Assembly (NCBI GenBank): GCA_944391255.1 | Contig: CALXSW010000207.1 | Span: 1-6,750 of the forward strand | Length of the DNA stretch: 6,750 nt | Origin: an uncultured Clostridia bacterium | GTDB lineage: Bacteria; Bacillota; Clostridia; UBA1381 | Direction: 5' to 3' | In this document: positions 1 to 6,043 of the stretch, one piece after another | Layout of the letters: every line of letters starts with the position of its first letter | Position numbering within the stretch: position 1 is the first letter of the stretch | Program-made: the position numbers and the translations under genes | Notes under the pieces: generated by a model | What the model was told of the DNA's origin: nothing | The model's input: the letters and a program-made list of their open reading frames with translations, nothing else | The model's database searches: none

Positions 1-237
1 GACGAGATCAAGGTTACTCTTATCGCAACCGGTCTTGACGGTTCATTGAAGAGAAATGCTGATGCGGGTGTTAAGGTAAAGCAGCCTCAGACATATAGTC
101 AGGCTCCTGAAAGACAGTCGTATTCATCACAGTCATCATCTTCAAGCTCATACGATGACGACGCTATTTTCAGACGTCGTTTAAGACCTGGAATGAGCGA
201 GATCGATGTGCCTGGTTTCTTTAAAAACAACAGATAA
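1..237 (+). CDS. ftsZ: Cell division protein FtsZ, C-terminal 78 residues (5' end outside window)
   Basis: FtsZ is the cytosolic tubulin-like GTPase that polymerises into the Z ring and recruits the division machinery. Only the last 78 codons are present, in frame from base 1. The segment opens with DEIKVTLIATGLDGS, the last strand of the FtsZ C-terminal globular domain. It continues through a low-complexity linker of about 45 residues rich in Gln and Ser (a run of six Ser near residues 45-50, then three Asp). It ends with a conserved-type C-terminal peptide, MSEIDVPGFFKNNR, whose D-[IV]-P-x-F core is the usual docking site for membrane anchors such as FtsA or SepF. Two tandem TAA stops follow. 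A TTG at 46 could be misread as a start but lies within the gene. The short final segment plus the terminal-peptide core makes the family assignment secure; the GTPase domain cannot be checked. Confidence 0.93.
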   Translation, partial: DEIKVTLIATGLDGSLKRNADAGVKVKQPQTYSQAPERQSYSSQSSSSSSYDDDAIFRRRLRPGMSEIDVPGFFKNNR

Positions 238-304
238 TAAAATGAGCTGCGTATGAATATATCTGTGCTGACCGCTTTTGTTATGAGATTTCTGCGATTG
301 TCAT

Positions 305-375
305 GGATAAAGCCTGACGGCGTTCACTGGTTTATCCGGTGCGCGTCGTCTAGCTCAATGCGCGGCTTTTATTTT
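305..375 (+). terminator. Tandem hairpins after ftsZ, probable intrinsic terminator
   Basis: Two stem-loops lie back to back 65 nt or more after the ftsZ stop. The first pairs GGATAAA (305-311) with TTTATCC (331-337), extended by CC/GG (313-314 with 329-330) around one bulged G. The second pairs 340-346 with 358-364 (TGCGCGT with ATGCGCG, two G-U pairs) and is followed by GCTTTTATTTT (365-375), an interrupted U-tract. The second is the likelier terminator; the first may shield the 3' end or act as an extra stem. The U-tract is broken by one A, so efficiency is uncertain. The rest of 238-407 shows no gene. Confidence 0.5.
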
Positions 376-407
376 GCTAAACTTTTGTTTTATTAAATAA
401 ATATGTT

Positions 408-436
408 TTGACGTTTATATCCTCAATTCATATTTA
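408..436 (+). promoter_or_regulatory. Probable promoter of tRNA-Arg
   Basis: TTGACG (408-413) is followed after 17 nt by TATTTA (431-436), giving a near-consensus -35, ideal spacing and a weaker -10. Transcription would begin near 443, about 38 nt before the mature tRNA 5' end, and the region sits after the ftsZ terminator, so the tRNA would be its own unit. Confidence 0.5.
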
Positions 437-480
437 TTTTTTTGAGAGCGTGCAGATTTATGATGCGCGCTTTATTACGC

Positions 481-557
481 GCACTCGTAGCTCAGCTGGA
501 TAGAGCGCAGGACTCCGACTCCTGAGGCCATGGGTTCGAATCCCACCGAGTGTACCA
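481..557 (+). tRNA. tRNA-Arg (anticodon CCG)
   Basis: A complete cloverleaf of 77 nt including an encoded CCA. Acceptor arm 481-487 pairs with 547-553; D stem 490-493 with 503-506 around an AGCTGGATA loop (the A in the loop fits the tRNA-Arg A20 identity element); anticodon stem 508-512 with 520-524 around the loop CTCCGAC, giving anticodon CCG at 515-517, which reads the arginine codon CGG. The variable loop is short, and the T arm 530-534/542-546 encloses TTCGAAT; discriminator A554 precedes CCA 555-557. Oddities: the first acceptor pair is G-U (481/553), and the outermost T-stem pair is an A-C mismatch (530/546). It is flanked by its own promoter and terminator. Upstream, TGCGCG (464-469) can pair with CGCGCA (478-483), whose last three bases are the mature tRNA 5' end. 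Confidence 0.96.
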
Positions 558-565
558 CTACATAT

Positions 566-601
566 AAACTCTTAGGTATGTTATTTATTCTAAGAGTTTT
601 T
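566..601 (+). terminator. Intrinsic terminator of tRNA-Arg
   Basis: A perfect 10-bp inverted repeat, AAACTCTTAG (566-575) and CTAAGAGTTT (590-599), with a 14-nt loop, ends in a run of five T (597-601). It begins 8 nt after the tRNA CCA. The A-run on the other side is too short for efficient termination of minus-strand transcription. Confidence 0.8.
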
Positions 602-607
602 GTGTAT

Positions 608-636
608 TTATTATACATAGCATAGAAAAATATAAA
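608..636 (+). promoter_or_regulatory. Weak candidate promoter of the diguanylate cyclase gene
   Basis: TATAAA (631-636) resembles a -10 box, and 17 nt upstream lies TTATTA (608-613), a poor -35. The gene follows a terminator, so some promoter is expected in 602-670, but the region is so AT-rich that this match could be chance. No riboswitch motif (including c-di-GMP types) was recognised in the leader. Confidence 0.22.
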
Positions 637-681
637 TAAGAACAATACATATCCTTTTCTGCAAAATAAGAGTATATTTAT

Positions 682-1767
682 ATGAATAGATCAGATGTTA
701 TAAAAAAGTATAGAAAAAGGCTAATTAAATCATATATATTCATTGCATTTGCTATAATGCTCCTTGAGATAATAGTCTATTTTCTAATGAAAAGTCAAGC
801 GCTTAAAAGCTTGTTTTTTGATAATTATTTTTTGGCATACTTGATACTGCCTACATCGGTGAATGCGCTGTCAATAGTCGTGATGATATTGATAGAGAGA
901 TCTGATAGATTTAAAGAACGTCAAAAAAACGCGTCAACTGTATATGGTCTGTATTTCATGGCGCTGAATGTCTCATGCGTACATAGTTATTTTTGGGCTG
1001 TGTCTTGTTGTCTTACACTGCCGATGCTCGTATCTTGTATATACGGTGACAGACGTCTTATGAGGTCGAGTGTGATAACAGCCTTTTTTTCACTTTTTGT
1101 GAGCGCTATCGTTTCTAATTTTGAGCATGGGGACGTGTCGTTTGTCGCTCTCAACAGCAGTGTGACGTTCATAATGATAGTTGTCGCATATATGCTTGGC
1201 TCTGTAATGATAGATTATTCAGAGGAAAATATAAAAGAGATAGAGAACAGGATCGTAAAAGAACATGTGTTTAAGGAACGGCTTAAGCGTGATCAGATGA
1301 CAGGTCTTCTCAATCAGAATACTTTTTATGAGGATCTTGAAAAAGAGGTAGAGTATGCGGAACAAAATGATGTGGTGTTTGCGCTTGCAATAATAGATAT
1401 AGATAATTTTAAGCATGTAAATGACACATACGGTCATGAATACGGCGATATCGTTCTTAAGAAGCTTTCGCGTATAATGACAGGCTGCTGCGATGTTGAT
1501 GCGTCTATATACCGCTACGGCGGCGAGGAGTTTGCGATAATATTTAAGAATAAGACAAAGATGCAGGCAAAAGCTACTATGGATCAGGTTTTGAGAAAAT
1601 TCAGGGAAGCGAAATACAGATTTACGAATGAAATGATAACGCTGAGCTGCGGAATATGTGATTATAACGGCGGTTCAGCAAAATATATGTTTAGAAAAAG
1701 CGACGCGGCGCTTTATGAGGCAAAGCAGACTGGTAAAAACAGAATAGTAGTTGATAGAGAAAGTTGA
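682..1767 (+). CDS. Membrane-bound GGDEF diguanylate cyclase
   Basis: Predicted to make cyclic di-GMP from two GTP at the inner face of the membrane. The 361-residue protein has a basic N-terminus and about six hydrophobic segments (near residues 17-36, 48-71, 88-105, 106-121, 131-146, 154-176) that match no sensor family I can name. A short helical linker (180-200) leads into a complete GGDEF domain (about 200-357): RDQMTGLLNQ at 203-212, metal/substrate region DIDNFKHVNDTYGHEYGD at 239-256, signature GGEEF at 280-284, LSCGI at 321-325 and DAALYEAKQTGKNRI at 341-355. GGEEF is a catalytically competent variant. At the usual inhibitory-site position, where RxxD would be, the protein has DVDA (271-274), so classical product feedback is not expected. 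No EAL or HD-GYP domain is fused. The ATG has only a weak upstream purine stretch (about 668-674), suggesting low translation. The input signal is unknown. Confidence 0.92.
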   Translation: MNRSDVIKKYRKRLIKSYIFIAFAIMLLEIIVYFLMKSQALKSLFFDNYFLAYLILPTSVNALSIVVMILIERSDRFKERQKNASTVYGLYFMALNVSCVHSYFWAVSCCLTLPMLVSCIYGDRRLMRSSVITAFFSLFVSAIVSNFEHGDVSFVALNSSVTFIMIVVAYMLGSVMIDYSEENIKEIENRIVKEHVFKERLKRDQMTGLLNQNTFYEDLEKEVEYAEQNDVVFALAIIDIDNFKHVNDTYGHEYGDIVLKKLSRIMTGCCDVDASIYRYGGEEFAIIFKNKTKMQAKATMDQVLRKFREAKYRFTNEMITLSCGICDYNGGSAKYMFRKSDAALYEAKQTGKNRIVVDRES

Positions 1768-1768
1768 T

Positions 1769-1811
1769 AAAAAACCGGATATGCGCTGTAACAGCGCATA
1801 TCCGGTTTTTT
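1769..1811. terminator. Bidirectional intrinsic terminator between convergent cyclase and nifS-nifU units
   Basis: A perfect 20-bp inverted repeat (1769-1788 with 1792-1811) around a TAA triloop. The stem begins with six A and ends with six T, and its core is CCGGATATGCGCTG. Because the U-tract is present on either strand, the hairpin works as a terminator in both directions. It starts 2 nt after the cyclase stop and lies about 107 nt beyond the nifU stop on the minus strand. Confidence 0.9.
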
Positions 1812-1918
1812 GGCTAATCAATAAATATTGGTTTGAATAATTTAGGGACGTCAAAAATGCCGCCCCCTATATTTTATTATATTTATAAGTCCCAACATTT
1901 GAAAAAGAACCGTTTTTT

Positions 1919-2365
1919 TTAGTTATTTTCCTTATGCATATCAGCGTGGAATGACGCGCAGTCAAACTCATGCTCAAGCTCGCTGAGACCGAGATCAATA
2001 CCTGTCTTTTTCTGGTAGTCCTGCAATGCCGCGTGGATAGCCTGCTCTGCCAATACTGAGCAGTGTACCTTTGCCGGCGGGAGTCCGTCAAGAGCCTCCA
2101 TAACAGCCTTATTTGTGAGCTTTACTGCCTCTTCTACAGACTTTCCCTTAACAAGCTCTGTAGCCATTGAGCTTGTCGCTATAGCGGCGCCGCAGCCGAA
2201 TGTCTTGAAGCTGACGTCCTCTATTATTCCGTTTTCTATTCTCATGTATATTTTCATTATATCACCGCAAGTAGCGTTTCCCACTTCGCCGATAGCGTTT
2301 GCATTTTCGAGCTTGCCCACGTTTCTCGGGTTTTCAAAATGATCCATTACTTTTTCACTGTACAT
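1919..2365 (-). CDS. nifU: NifU/IscU-type iron-sulfur cluster scaffold protein
   Basis: Cytosolic scaffold on which Fe-S clusters are built from sulfur supplied by the upstream desulfurase, then passed to apo-proteins. The 148-residue protein is a single NifU N-terminal (IscU-like) domain without the ferredoxin or Nfu domains of full nitrogen-fixation NifU. All three ligand cysteines are present: C33 in NATCGD, C58 in FGCGAA and C102 in VHCSVLAEQAI, with D35 next to the first, the residue known to affect cluster lability in IscU. The chaperone-binding LPPVK motif appears as LPPAK (95-99). The C-terminal tail (about 125-148) extends past the usual IscU end and holds an extra Cys (C136). The start is fixed by AAAGGAGG at 2375-2382, 9 nt before the ATG and inside the last codons of nifS, with 1 nt between the genes, so translation is probably coupled. 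The name iscU would be equally reasonable. Confidence 0.95.
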   Translation of the reverse strand: MYSEKVMDHFENPRNVGKLENANAIGEVGNATCGDIMKIYMRIENGIIEDVSFKTFGCGAAIATSSMATELVKGKSVEEAVKLTNKAVMEALDGLPPAKVHCSVLAEQAIHAALQDYQKKTGIDLGLSELEHEFDCASFHADMHKENN

Positions 2366-2366
2366 T

Positions 2367-3587
2367 TTATTTATCCTCCTTTAGCTTAGCTGTAAACGAT
2401 TCAAGTTTTCCGTCCTCAAATGCCTCATACATTGGCGACATCATTCTTAGACCAGTTATTATTTTTGGCAGTTCATCAAGAACGTATTTTATCTCTTCCT
2501 CTGTAGTGTCCGATCCGACGCTGAATCTGATAGATCCGTGCGCTATTTCGTGCGGCACGCCTATCGCGAGCAGAACGTGTGACGGATCGAGCGAGCCAGA
2601 CGCGCAAGCGCTTCCGCTTGATGCCGCGATACCTTTCATGTTAAGGCGCATAAGAATGCTTTCGCCCTCTATAAACTCATATGAGAAATTGACGTTGTTG
2701 CATAGTCTGTTTTCACCCTCAGGGCCGTTGAGCTTTATATAATCAACTCTTTCTCTTATTCCGTCTATGAGCATATCGCGCATTTTTGTCATATGCGCCA
2801 TGTTTTTATCAAGATTTGAAACAGCCATATCAAGAGCCTTTGCAAGTCCGGCTATACCGGCGAGGTTTTCTGTAGCCGCTCTCTTGCCGCGTTCCTGACC
2901 GCCGCCGTGAATAAGATTTTCGATCCTTATACCATTTTTTACATATAGAACACCGACGCCCTTAGGACCGTGGAATTTATGTGCCGAAAGTGAGAGCATA
3001 TCAACGCCGAGCTCCTGCACATTTATAGGTATATGACCGATCGCCTGAACAGCGTCTGTATGGAACGGTATCTTGTGCGCTTTTGCGACTTTGGCTATTT
3101 CCTTTATAGGCATTATAGTACCTATTTCGTTATTAGCTGTCATGATCGAGATAAGGATAGTGTTATCCTTTATCGCGTTTTCAACAGCCTCCGGAGTTAC
3201 GAATCCATACTTGTCCACGTCGAGGTATGTTACCTCAAATCCCTGTTTTTCAAGGAATTCACACGCGCCAAGTATAGCGTGATGCTCTATTTTTGTTGTT
3301 ATTATGTGATTACCCTTGCGCTTGTTCGCATATGCTATGCCCTTTACAGCCCAGTTGTCCGCCTCGCAGCCTGATGCTGTGAAATAGATCTCATTCGGGT
3401 TAGCTGCGCCGAGATTGTCAGCGACGCTCTTTCTGAGCGCGGCGAGCGCTTCTTCAGCTCTCTGTCCTGTTTCATAGAACACAGACGAGGCATTGCCCCA
3501 TATATCCGTAAGATACGGCATCATAGCCTCAACAGCTTCAGGGGCAACGCTCGTTGTGGCATTATTATCGAGATATACCGATTTCAT
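2367..3587 (-). CDS. nifS: Cysteine desulfurase, NifS/IscS class
   Basis: A PLP-dependent enzyme that converts cysteine to alanine and carries the released sulfur as a persulfide for delivery to the scaffold. The 406-residue length is typical of the class. Visible motifs: N-terminal YLDNNATT (5-12); substrate/PLP-stacking histidine in IEHHA (100-104); PLP-ring aspartate in HTDAVQA (176-182); Schiff-base lysine K204 in SAHKFHGPKG; catalytic cysteine C328 in SSGSACASGSLDPSH on the long mobile loop typical of group I desulfurases; and the carboxylate-binding arginine in SIRFS (352-356). Nothing essential is missing. The start ATG is preceded by AAAGG (3599-3603), 11 nt away, a slightly long spacing. 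It is the first gene of a two-gene operon with nifU. No iscR, hscBA, fdx or tRNA-thiolation gene (mnmA) adjoins it here, so the partner could also include tRNA modification. Confidence 0.96.
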   Translation of the reverse strand: MKSVYLDNNATTSVAPEAVEAMMPYLTDIWGNASSVFYETGQRAEEALAALRKSVADNLGAANPNEIYFTASGCEADNWAVKGIAYANKRKGNHIITTKIEHHAILGACEFLEKQGFEVTYLDVDKYGFVTPEAVENAIKDNTILISIMTANNEIGTIMPIKEIAKVAKAHKIPFHTDAVQAIGHIPINVQELGVDMLSLSAHKFHGPKGVGVLYVKNGIRIENLIHGGGQERGKRAATENLAGIAGLAKALDMAVSNLDKNMAHMTKMRDMLIDGIRERVDYIKLNGPEGENRLCNNVNFSYEFIEGESILMRLNMKGIAASSGSACASGSLDPSHVLLAIGVPHEIAHGSIRFSVGSDTTEEEIKYVLDELPKIITGLRMMSPMYEAFEDGKLESFTAKLKEDK

Positions 3588-3636
3588 TATATATCATTCC
3601 TTTATCTTAAAATTATATTTATCATTATCATAAAAC

Positions 3637-3656
3637 ATATGAATGATTATTCATAT
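3637..3656. repeat. Inverted repeat in the nifS leader
   Basis: ATATGAAT (3637-3644) and ATTCATAT (3649-3656) form 8-bp perfect arms around GATT. It lies just downstream of the expected nifS start site (near 3662), so it could be a DNA operator blocking elongation or initiation, or a weak RNA hairpin in the leader. The low GC content makes chance formation possible. Confidence 0.5.
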
Positions 3657-3668
3657 ATTCACTCTTAT

Positions 3669-3697
3669 ATTTTACTCTATTTGACAGAGATTGTCAA
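3669..3697 (-). promoter_or_regulatory. Promoter of nifS-nifU
   Basis: On the minus strand a perfect -35 TTGACA (3697-3692) and a -10 TAAAAT (3674-3669) are separated by exactly 17 nt. Transcription would begin near 3662, leaving a leader of about 75 nt before nifS. This is the best sigma-A promoter match in the nifS-amidohydrolase intergenic region. Confidence 0.75.
3681..3697. promoter_or_regulatory. Dyad operator over the nifS -35 box, IscR/Rrf2-like spacing
   Basis: TTGACA (3681-3686) and TGTCAA (3692-3697) are 6-bp perfect inverted arms separated by GAGAT. One arm is the nifS -35 box itself, so an occupying regulator would compete with RNA polymerase. The core YYGAC-N7-GTCRR arrangement equals that of type 1 IscR sites known from proteobacteria, though the CT/AG just inside those sites is CA/TG here. 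No rrf2/iscR gene is in the window, so any such regulator would act in trans. Identification is inferred. Confidence 0.45.
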
Positions 3698-3745
3698 GAC
3701 CTTTTGATGAGAAAATTGCTAAATCCTATCATTTTTGTAGAAAAT

Positions 3746-3778
3746 ATAGATAAATCAGTCTGTCACCGTTTTATCTAT
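3746..3778. repeat. Inverted repeat upstream of the amidohydrolase promoter
   Basis: ATAGATAAA (3746-3754) and TTTATCTAT (3770-3778) are perfect 9-bp arms with a 15-nt spacer. The right arm ends 11 nt before the -35 box of the downstream gene, a normal place for an activator or repressor site. A T-rich stretch follows on the plus strand (TCTCTTTTT), so a weak terminator for stray plus-strand transcription is the alternative. Confidence 0.4.
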
Positions 3779-3789
3779 TCTCTTTTTGC

Positions 3790-3818
3790 TTGATTTTTAT
3801 ACGTAAATATGGTAGAAT
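3790..3818 (+). promoter_or_regulatory. Promoter of the amidohydrolase gene (extended -10)
   Basis: TTGATT (3790-3795), 17 nt, then TAGAAT (3813-3818) preceded by TGG, an extended -10. The start site is expected at about 3825-3827, which would place the transcript 5' end at or within the Shine-Dalgarno run and leave a leader of only about 10 nt. Confidence 0.65.
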
Positions 3819-3834
3819 AGGGCGGAGGAGGGAT

Positions 3835-4647
3835 ATGATGATAATAGATTTTCACACACACCTGTTCCCGCCGGCTATTGCGGAGAGAGCTATAACGGGG
3901 ATAGTTGACAGGACTTTGGAGATTTACGGCATGGTTCAGCCTGTGGCGTTCAATGGAACGATAGACGGGCTTAAGGAGTCGATGAAAAAGACAGGTGTTG
4001 ACATCAGCGTGGTGCAGCCGATCGCGACAAAGGTGACGCAGTATGCGACTATAAACAGGTATGCGAAGGAGATAACATGCGAGAACGTTATATCGTTCGC
4101 GTCGCTTCACCCGTATCAGGAAAATGTCAGAGAGGTGCTTGACGATATTTGCAGGGAAGGATTTAAAGGAATAAAGCTTCATCCTGATTATCAGGGCGTG
4201 GAGGCTGATGACGAGAAGTTTATCGCGCTTGTAAAACGCGCGACTGAGCTTGGACTTTATGTCACGATACATTCAGGTGAAGACCTCGGAATGAGAGCTC
4301 CTTATAAATGTATGCCTGACAGGCTTGAGCGTCTTCTTGACAAGGTCGATCAGCAGAGAATAATACTTGCGCATATGGGTGGTTTCAATGTATGGGATGA
4401 GCTTATAGAGCGCGGCATAGTCGGCTGCGGCGCGTATTTTGACACATCAGTTGTGAGCCGTTATATTGATATTGAAAAATACAGAAAAATTATAGATATG
4501 CATGGAGCTGATAAAATATTGTTCGGCTCCGACACCCCGTGGGAGGATCCGGCGCTTACATATAAATTTTTATGCTCCGCCGGCCTTTCAGCTGATGAGA
4601 TGTCACTAATATGCGAAAAGAATGCAGCCGGTATACTCGGGCTGTAA
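3835..4647 (+). CDS. Metal-dependent hydrolase, amidohydrolase_2 family (TIM barrel)
   Basis: A predicted cytosolic 270-residue TIM-barrel hydrolase or decarboxylase of the amidohydrolase superfamily (COG2159-like); the substrate cannot be deduced. Metal and catalytic residues appear in the expected order: HxH as H7/H9 in DFHTH on strand 1, KLHPDYQ (K114, H116) near strand 4, H146 in TIHSGED, H180 in AHMGG and the catalytic aspartate D233 in FGSDTPWED. It ends with the family-typical C-terminal helix EKNAAGILGL. No signal peptide. The start is ATG 3835 (or the adjacent ATG 3838): GGAGGAGGG at 3824-3832 is directly upstream, with AGGAGG 6 nt from the second ATG. An in-frame TTG at 3790 falls in the promoter -35 box and is excluded. 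The gene is a single unit, divergent from nifS and ended by the shared terminator. Relatives act on varied carboxylic and aromatic substrates, so a generic name is safest. Confidence 0.9.
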   Translation: MMIIDFHTHLFPPAIAERAITGIVDRTLEIYGMVQPVAFNGTIDGLKESMKKTGVDISVVQPIATKVTQYATINRYAKEITCENVISFASLHPYQENVREVLDDICREGFKGIKLHPDYQGVEADDEKFIALVKRATELGLYVTIHSGEDLGMRAPYKCMPDRLERLLDKVDQQRIILAHMGGFNVWDELIERGIVGCGAYFDTSVVSRYIDIEKYRKIIDMHGADKILFGSDTPWEDPALTYKFLCSAGLSADEMSLICEKNAAGILGL

Positions 4648-4693
4648 AAAAATACCGCTGCAAAGCTCAAAAGAGTTTGCAGCGGTATTTTTT
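4647..4693. terminator. Bidirectional intrinsic terminator between amidohydrolase and MATE genes
   Basis: A perfect 18-bp inverted repeat, 4647-4664 with 4676-4693, core TACCGCTGCAAA, flanked by A6 on the left and T6 on the right. The 11-nt loop contains a small CTC-AAAA-GAG pairing that can lengthen the stem with one bulge. It overlaps the last base of the amidohydrolase stop codon and lies 8 nt beyond the MATE stop on the minus strand, so it serves both convergent units. Confidence 0.92.
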
Positions 4694-4701
4694 AAACATT
4701 A

Positions 4702-6030
4702 TCAATACATATATTTTTTTCTAAGAGATAGTATAAATATAACAGTGATACAAACTGCCGCTATTTCCGCGGCAACTGTGGAAAACCATATTCCATCAAG
4801 TCCCCAGATGAGCGGAAATAATATAACTGCCGCAATCTGGAACACAAGAGTTCGTATAAACGAGATAGCGGCAGATACTGCGCCGTTATTTAGCGCGGTA
4901 AAGAATGATGAGCCGAATATAGCAAAGCCGGAGAATACAAAGACAAATGAGTATATACGGAATGCGTGCAGAGTCATTTCAAGCAGCCCTTGATCATAGC
5001 CTACGAATATGAGTGAAAGAGGTTTTGCAAGTATTTCAGAGGAGGCGAGCATAAATGCTGCTGTGATGCCTATTATAACAATACTTTTTCTTAGCAGTCC
5101 TTTTAATTCTTCGTGTTTTCCCGCTCCATAGTTATAGCTTATTACCGGTGCTGTGCCTACGGAATAACCTATAAATACAGCCTGAAAAATCATATTGACA
5201 TACATAAGCACACCGTATGCCGCAACTCCGTCCTCAGCTGCATATTTAAGCAGCTGCACATTGTACAGCATGCCTACTATTGACATAGATATTGTTGAGA
5301 GCAGCTCAGAGGAACCGTTTGTACATGCCTTTAGTATTGCTTTTCCGTCAAAGTGTGTTTTGGTAAGTCTTAGCGCGCCGGAGTTTTTTCTGGAAAAATA
5401 TATAACAGGTATTACTCCGCCTACGCATTGGCTGAAAGCTGTTGCGGCTGCGGCGCCCTGTAGTCCCCAGCGGAATACGGCAACAAAAAGGGCGTCAAGC
5501 ACCATATTTGTAAGACCGGCGGCTACAGTGACGTATAACCCAAGCTGAGGCTTTTCTGCAGTCGCAAAAAGGCATTGAAATTCAAACTGCAGGATGTATG
5601 CCGGCAGAGCATAAAGGATCAATCTTCCATAGGTAACGCAGTCTTCGAGCATCTGCCCTTCAGCGCCGAGCAGACCGGCGATAGGTCTGATGAGAAGTAT
5701 TCCTAAAACGGCAAGGATGATTCCGCATGCAGCCGAAATATAAACGAACAAAGAAAATAAGCTGCGCGCTTTTTCTTTGCTGCCTTCGCCGAGAGTCTTG
5801 GCGATGAGCGCTCCGCCGCCTGTTCCGAACATAAATCCAACCGCTCCTAATATCATGAGAAACGGCATTATAAAATTAACAGCGGTAAAAGCTGTTTTAC
5901 CTACAAAATTTGAAACAAAAAAACCGTCAACCACGCCGTAAATAGATGTAAAAACAAGCATTATTATTGACGGGAAGGTAAAACGCAAAAGTTTTTTATA
6001 GCTGAAATGATCAGAAAGCTGAATATTCAT
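4702..6030 (-). CDS. MATE-family efflux transporter (MepA-like)
   Basis: A 442-residue inner-membrane antiporter expected to export cationic drugs or metabolites using a Na+ or H+ gradient. Twelve hydrophobic segments can be traced in two six-helix halves (roughly 17-37, 52-72, 94-116, 132-155, 165-186, 192-213, then 246-436). Family hallmarks are GTGGGALIAKTLGEG (69-83) after helix 2 of the first half and the equivalent VGTAPVISYNYGAGK (291-305) in the second half. The acidic residue D36 in helix 1 suits cation coupling. Length is normal for the family. The start ATG follows AGGAG (6038-6042) at 7 nt, and 13 nt separate it from the marR stop, so both are co-transcribed. A MarR gene plus a MATE gene matches the organisation of mepR-mepA in Staphylococcus aureus, supporting an efflux role over lipid flipping. 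The true substrate is unknown. Confidence 0.92.
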   Translation of the reverse strand: MNIQLSDHFSYKKLLRFTFPSIIMLVFTSIYGVVDGFFVSNFVGKTAFTAVNFIMPFLMILGAVGFMFGTGGGALIAKTLGEGSKEKARSLFSLFVYISAACGIILAVLGILLIRPIAGLLGAEGQMLEDCVTYGRLILYALPAYILQFEFQCLFATAEKPQLGLYVTVAAGLTNMVLDALFVAVFRWGLQGAAAATAFSQCVGGVIPVIYFSRKNSGALRLTKTHFDGKAILKACTNGSSELLSTISMSIVGMLYNVQLLKYAAEDGVAAYGVLMYVNMIFQAVFIGYSVGTAPVISYNYGAGKHEELKGLLRKSIVIIGITAAFMLASSEILAKPLSLIFVGYDQGLLEMTLHAFRIYSFVFVFSGFAIFGSSFFTALNNGAVSAAISFIRTLVFQIAAVILFPLIWGLDGIWFSTVAAEIAAVCITVIFILSLRKKYMY

Positions 6031-6043
6031 AAATAATCTCCTG

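Noticed and set aside
481..680. tRNA gene as an integration site for a mobile element
   Set aside because: No integrase is present and I saw no direct repeat of the tRNA 3' end elsewhere in the window; the neighbour is an ordinary cyclase gene.
602..681. c-di-GMP riboswitch in the leader of the cyclase gene
   Set aside because: No sequence or fold resembling type I or type II c-di-GMP aptamers was visible; the region is short and AT-rich.
2299..2742. Plus-strand reading frame opposite the nifS/nifU junction
   Set aside because: Antisense to two well-conserved genes with all catalytic residues; no family resemblance and no ribosome site that fits.
3790..3834. In-frame TTG start giving the amidohydrolase 15 extra residues
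   Set aside because: The TTG is the first part of the predicted -35 box, has no ribosome site, and the family conserved start (DFHTH) begins just after ATG 3835, which has a strong Shine-Dalgarno.
3775..4272. Long minus-strand reading frame opposite the amidohydrolase
   Set aside because: It is antisense to a gene with full catalytic motifs, shows no recognisable protein motif, and is a product of codon bias on the other strand.
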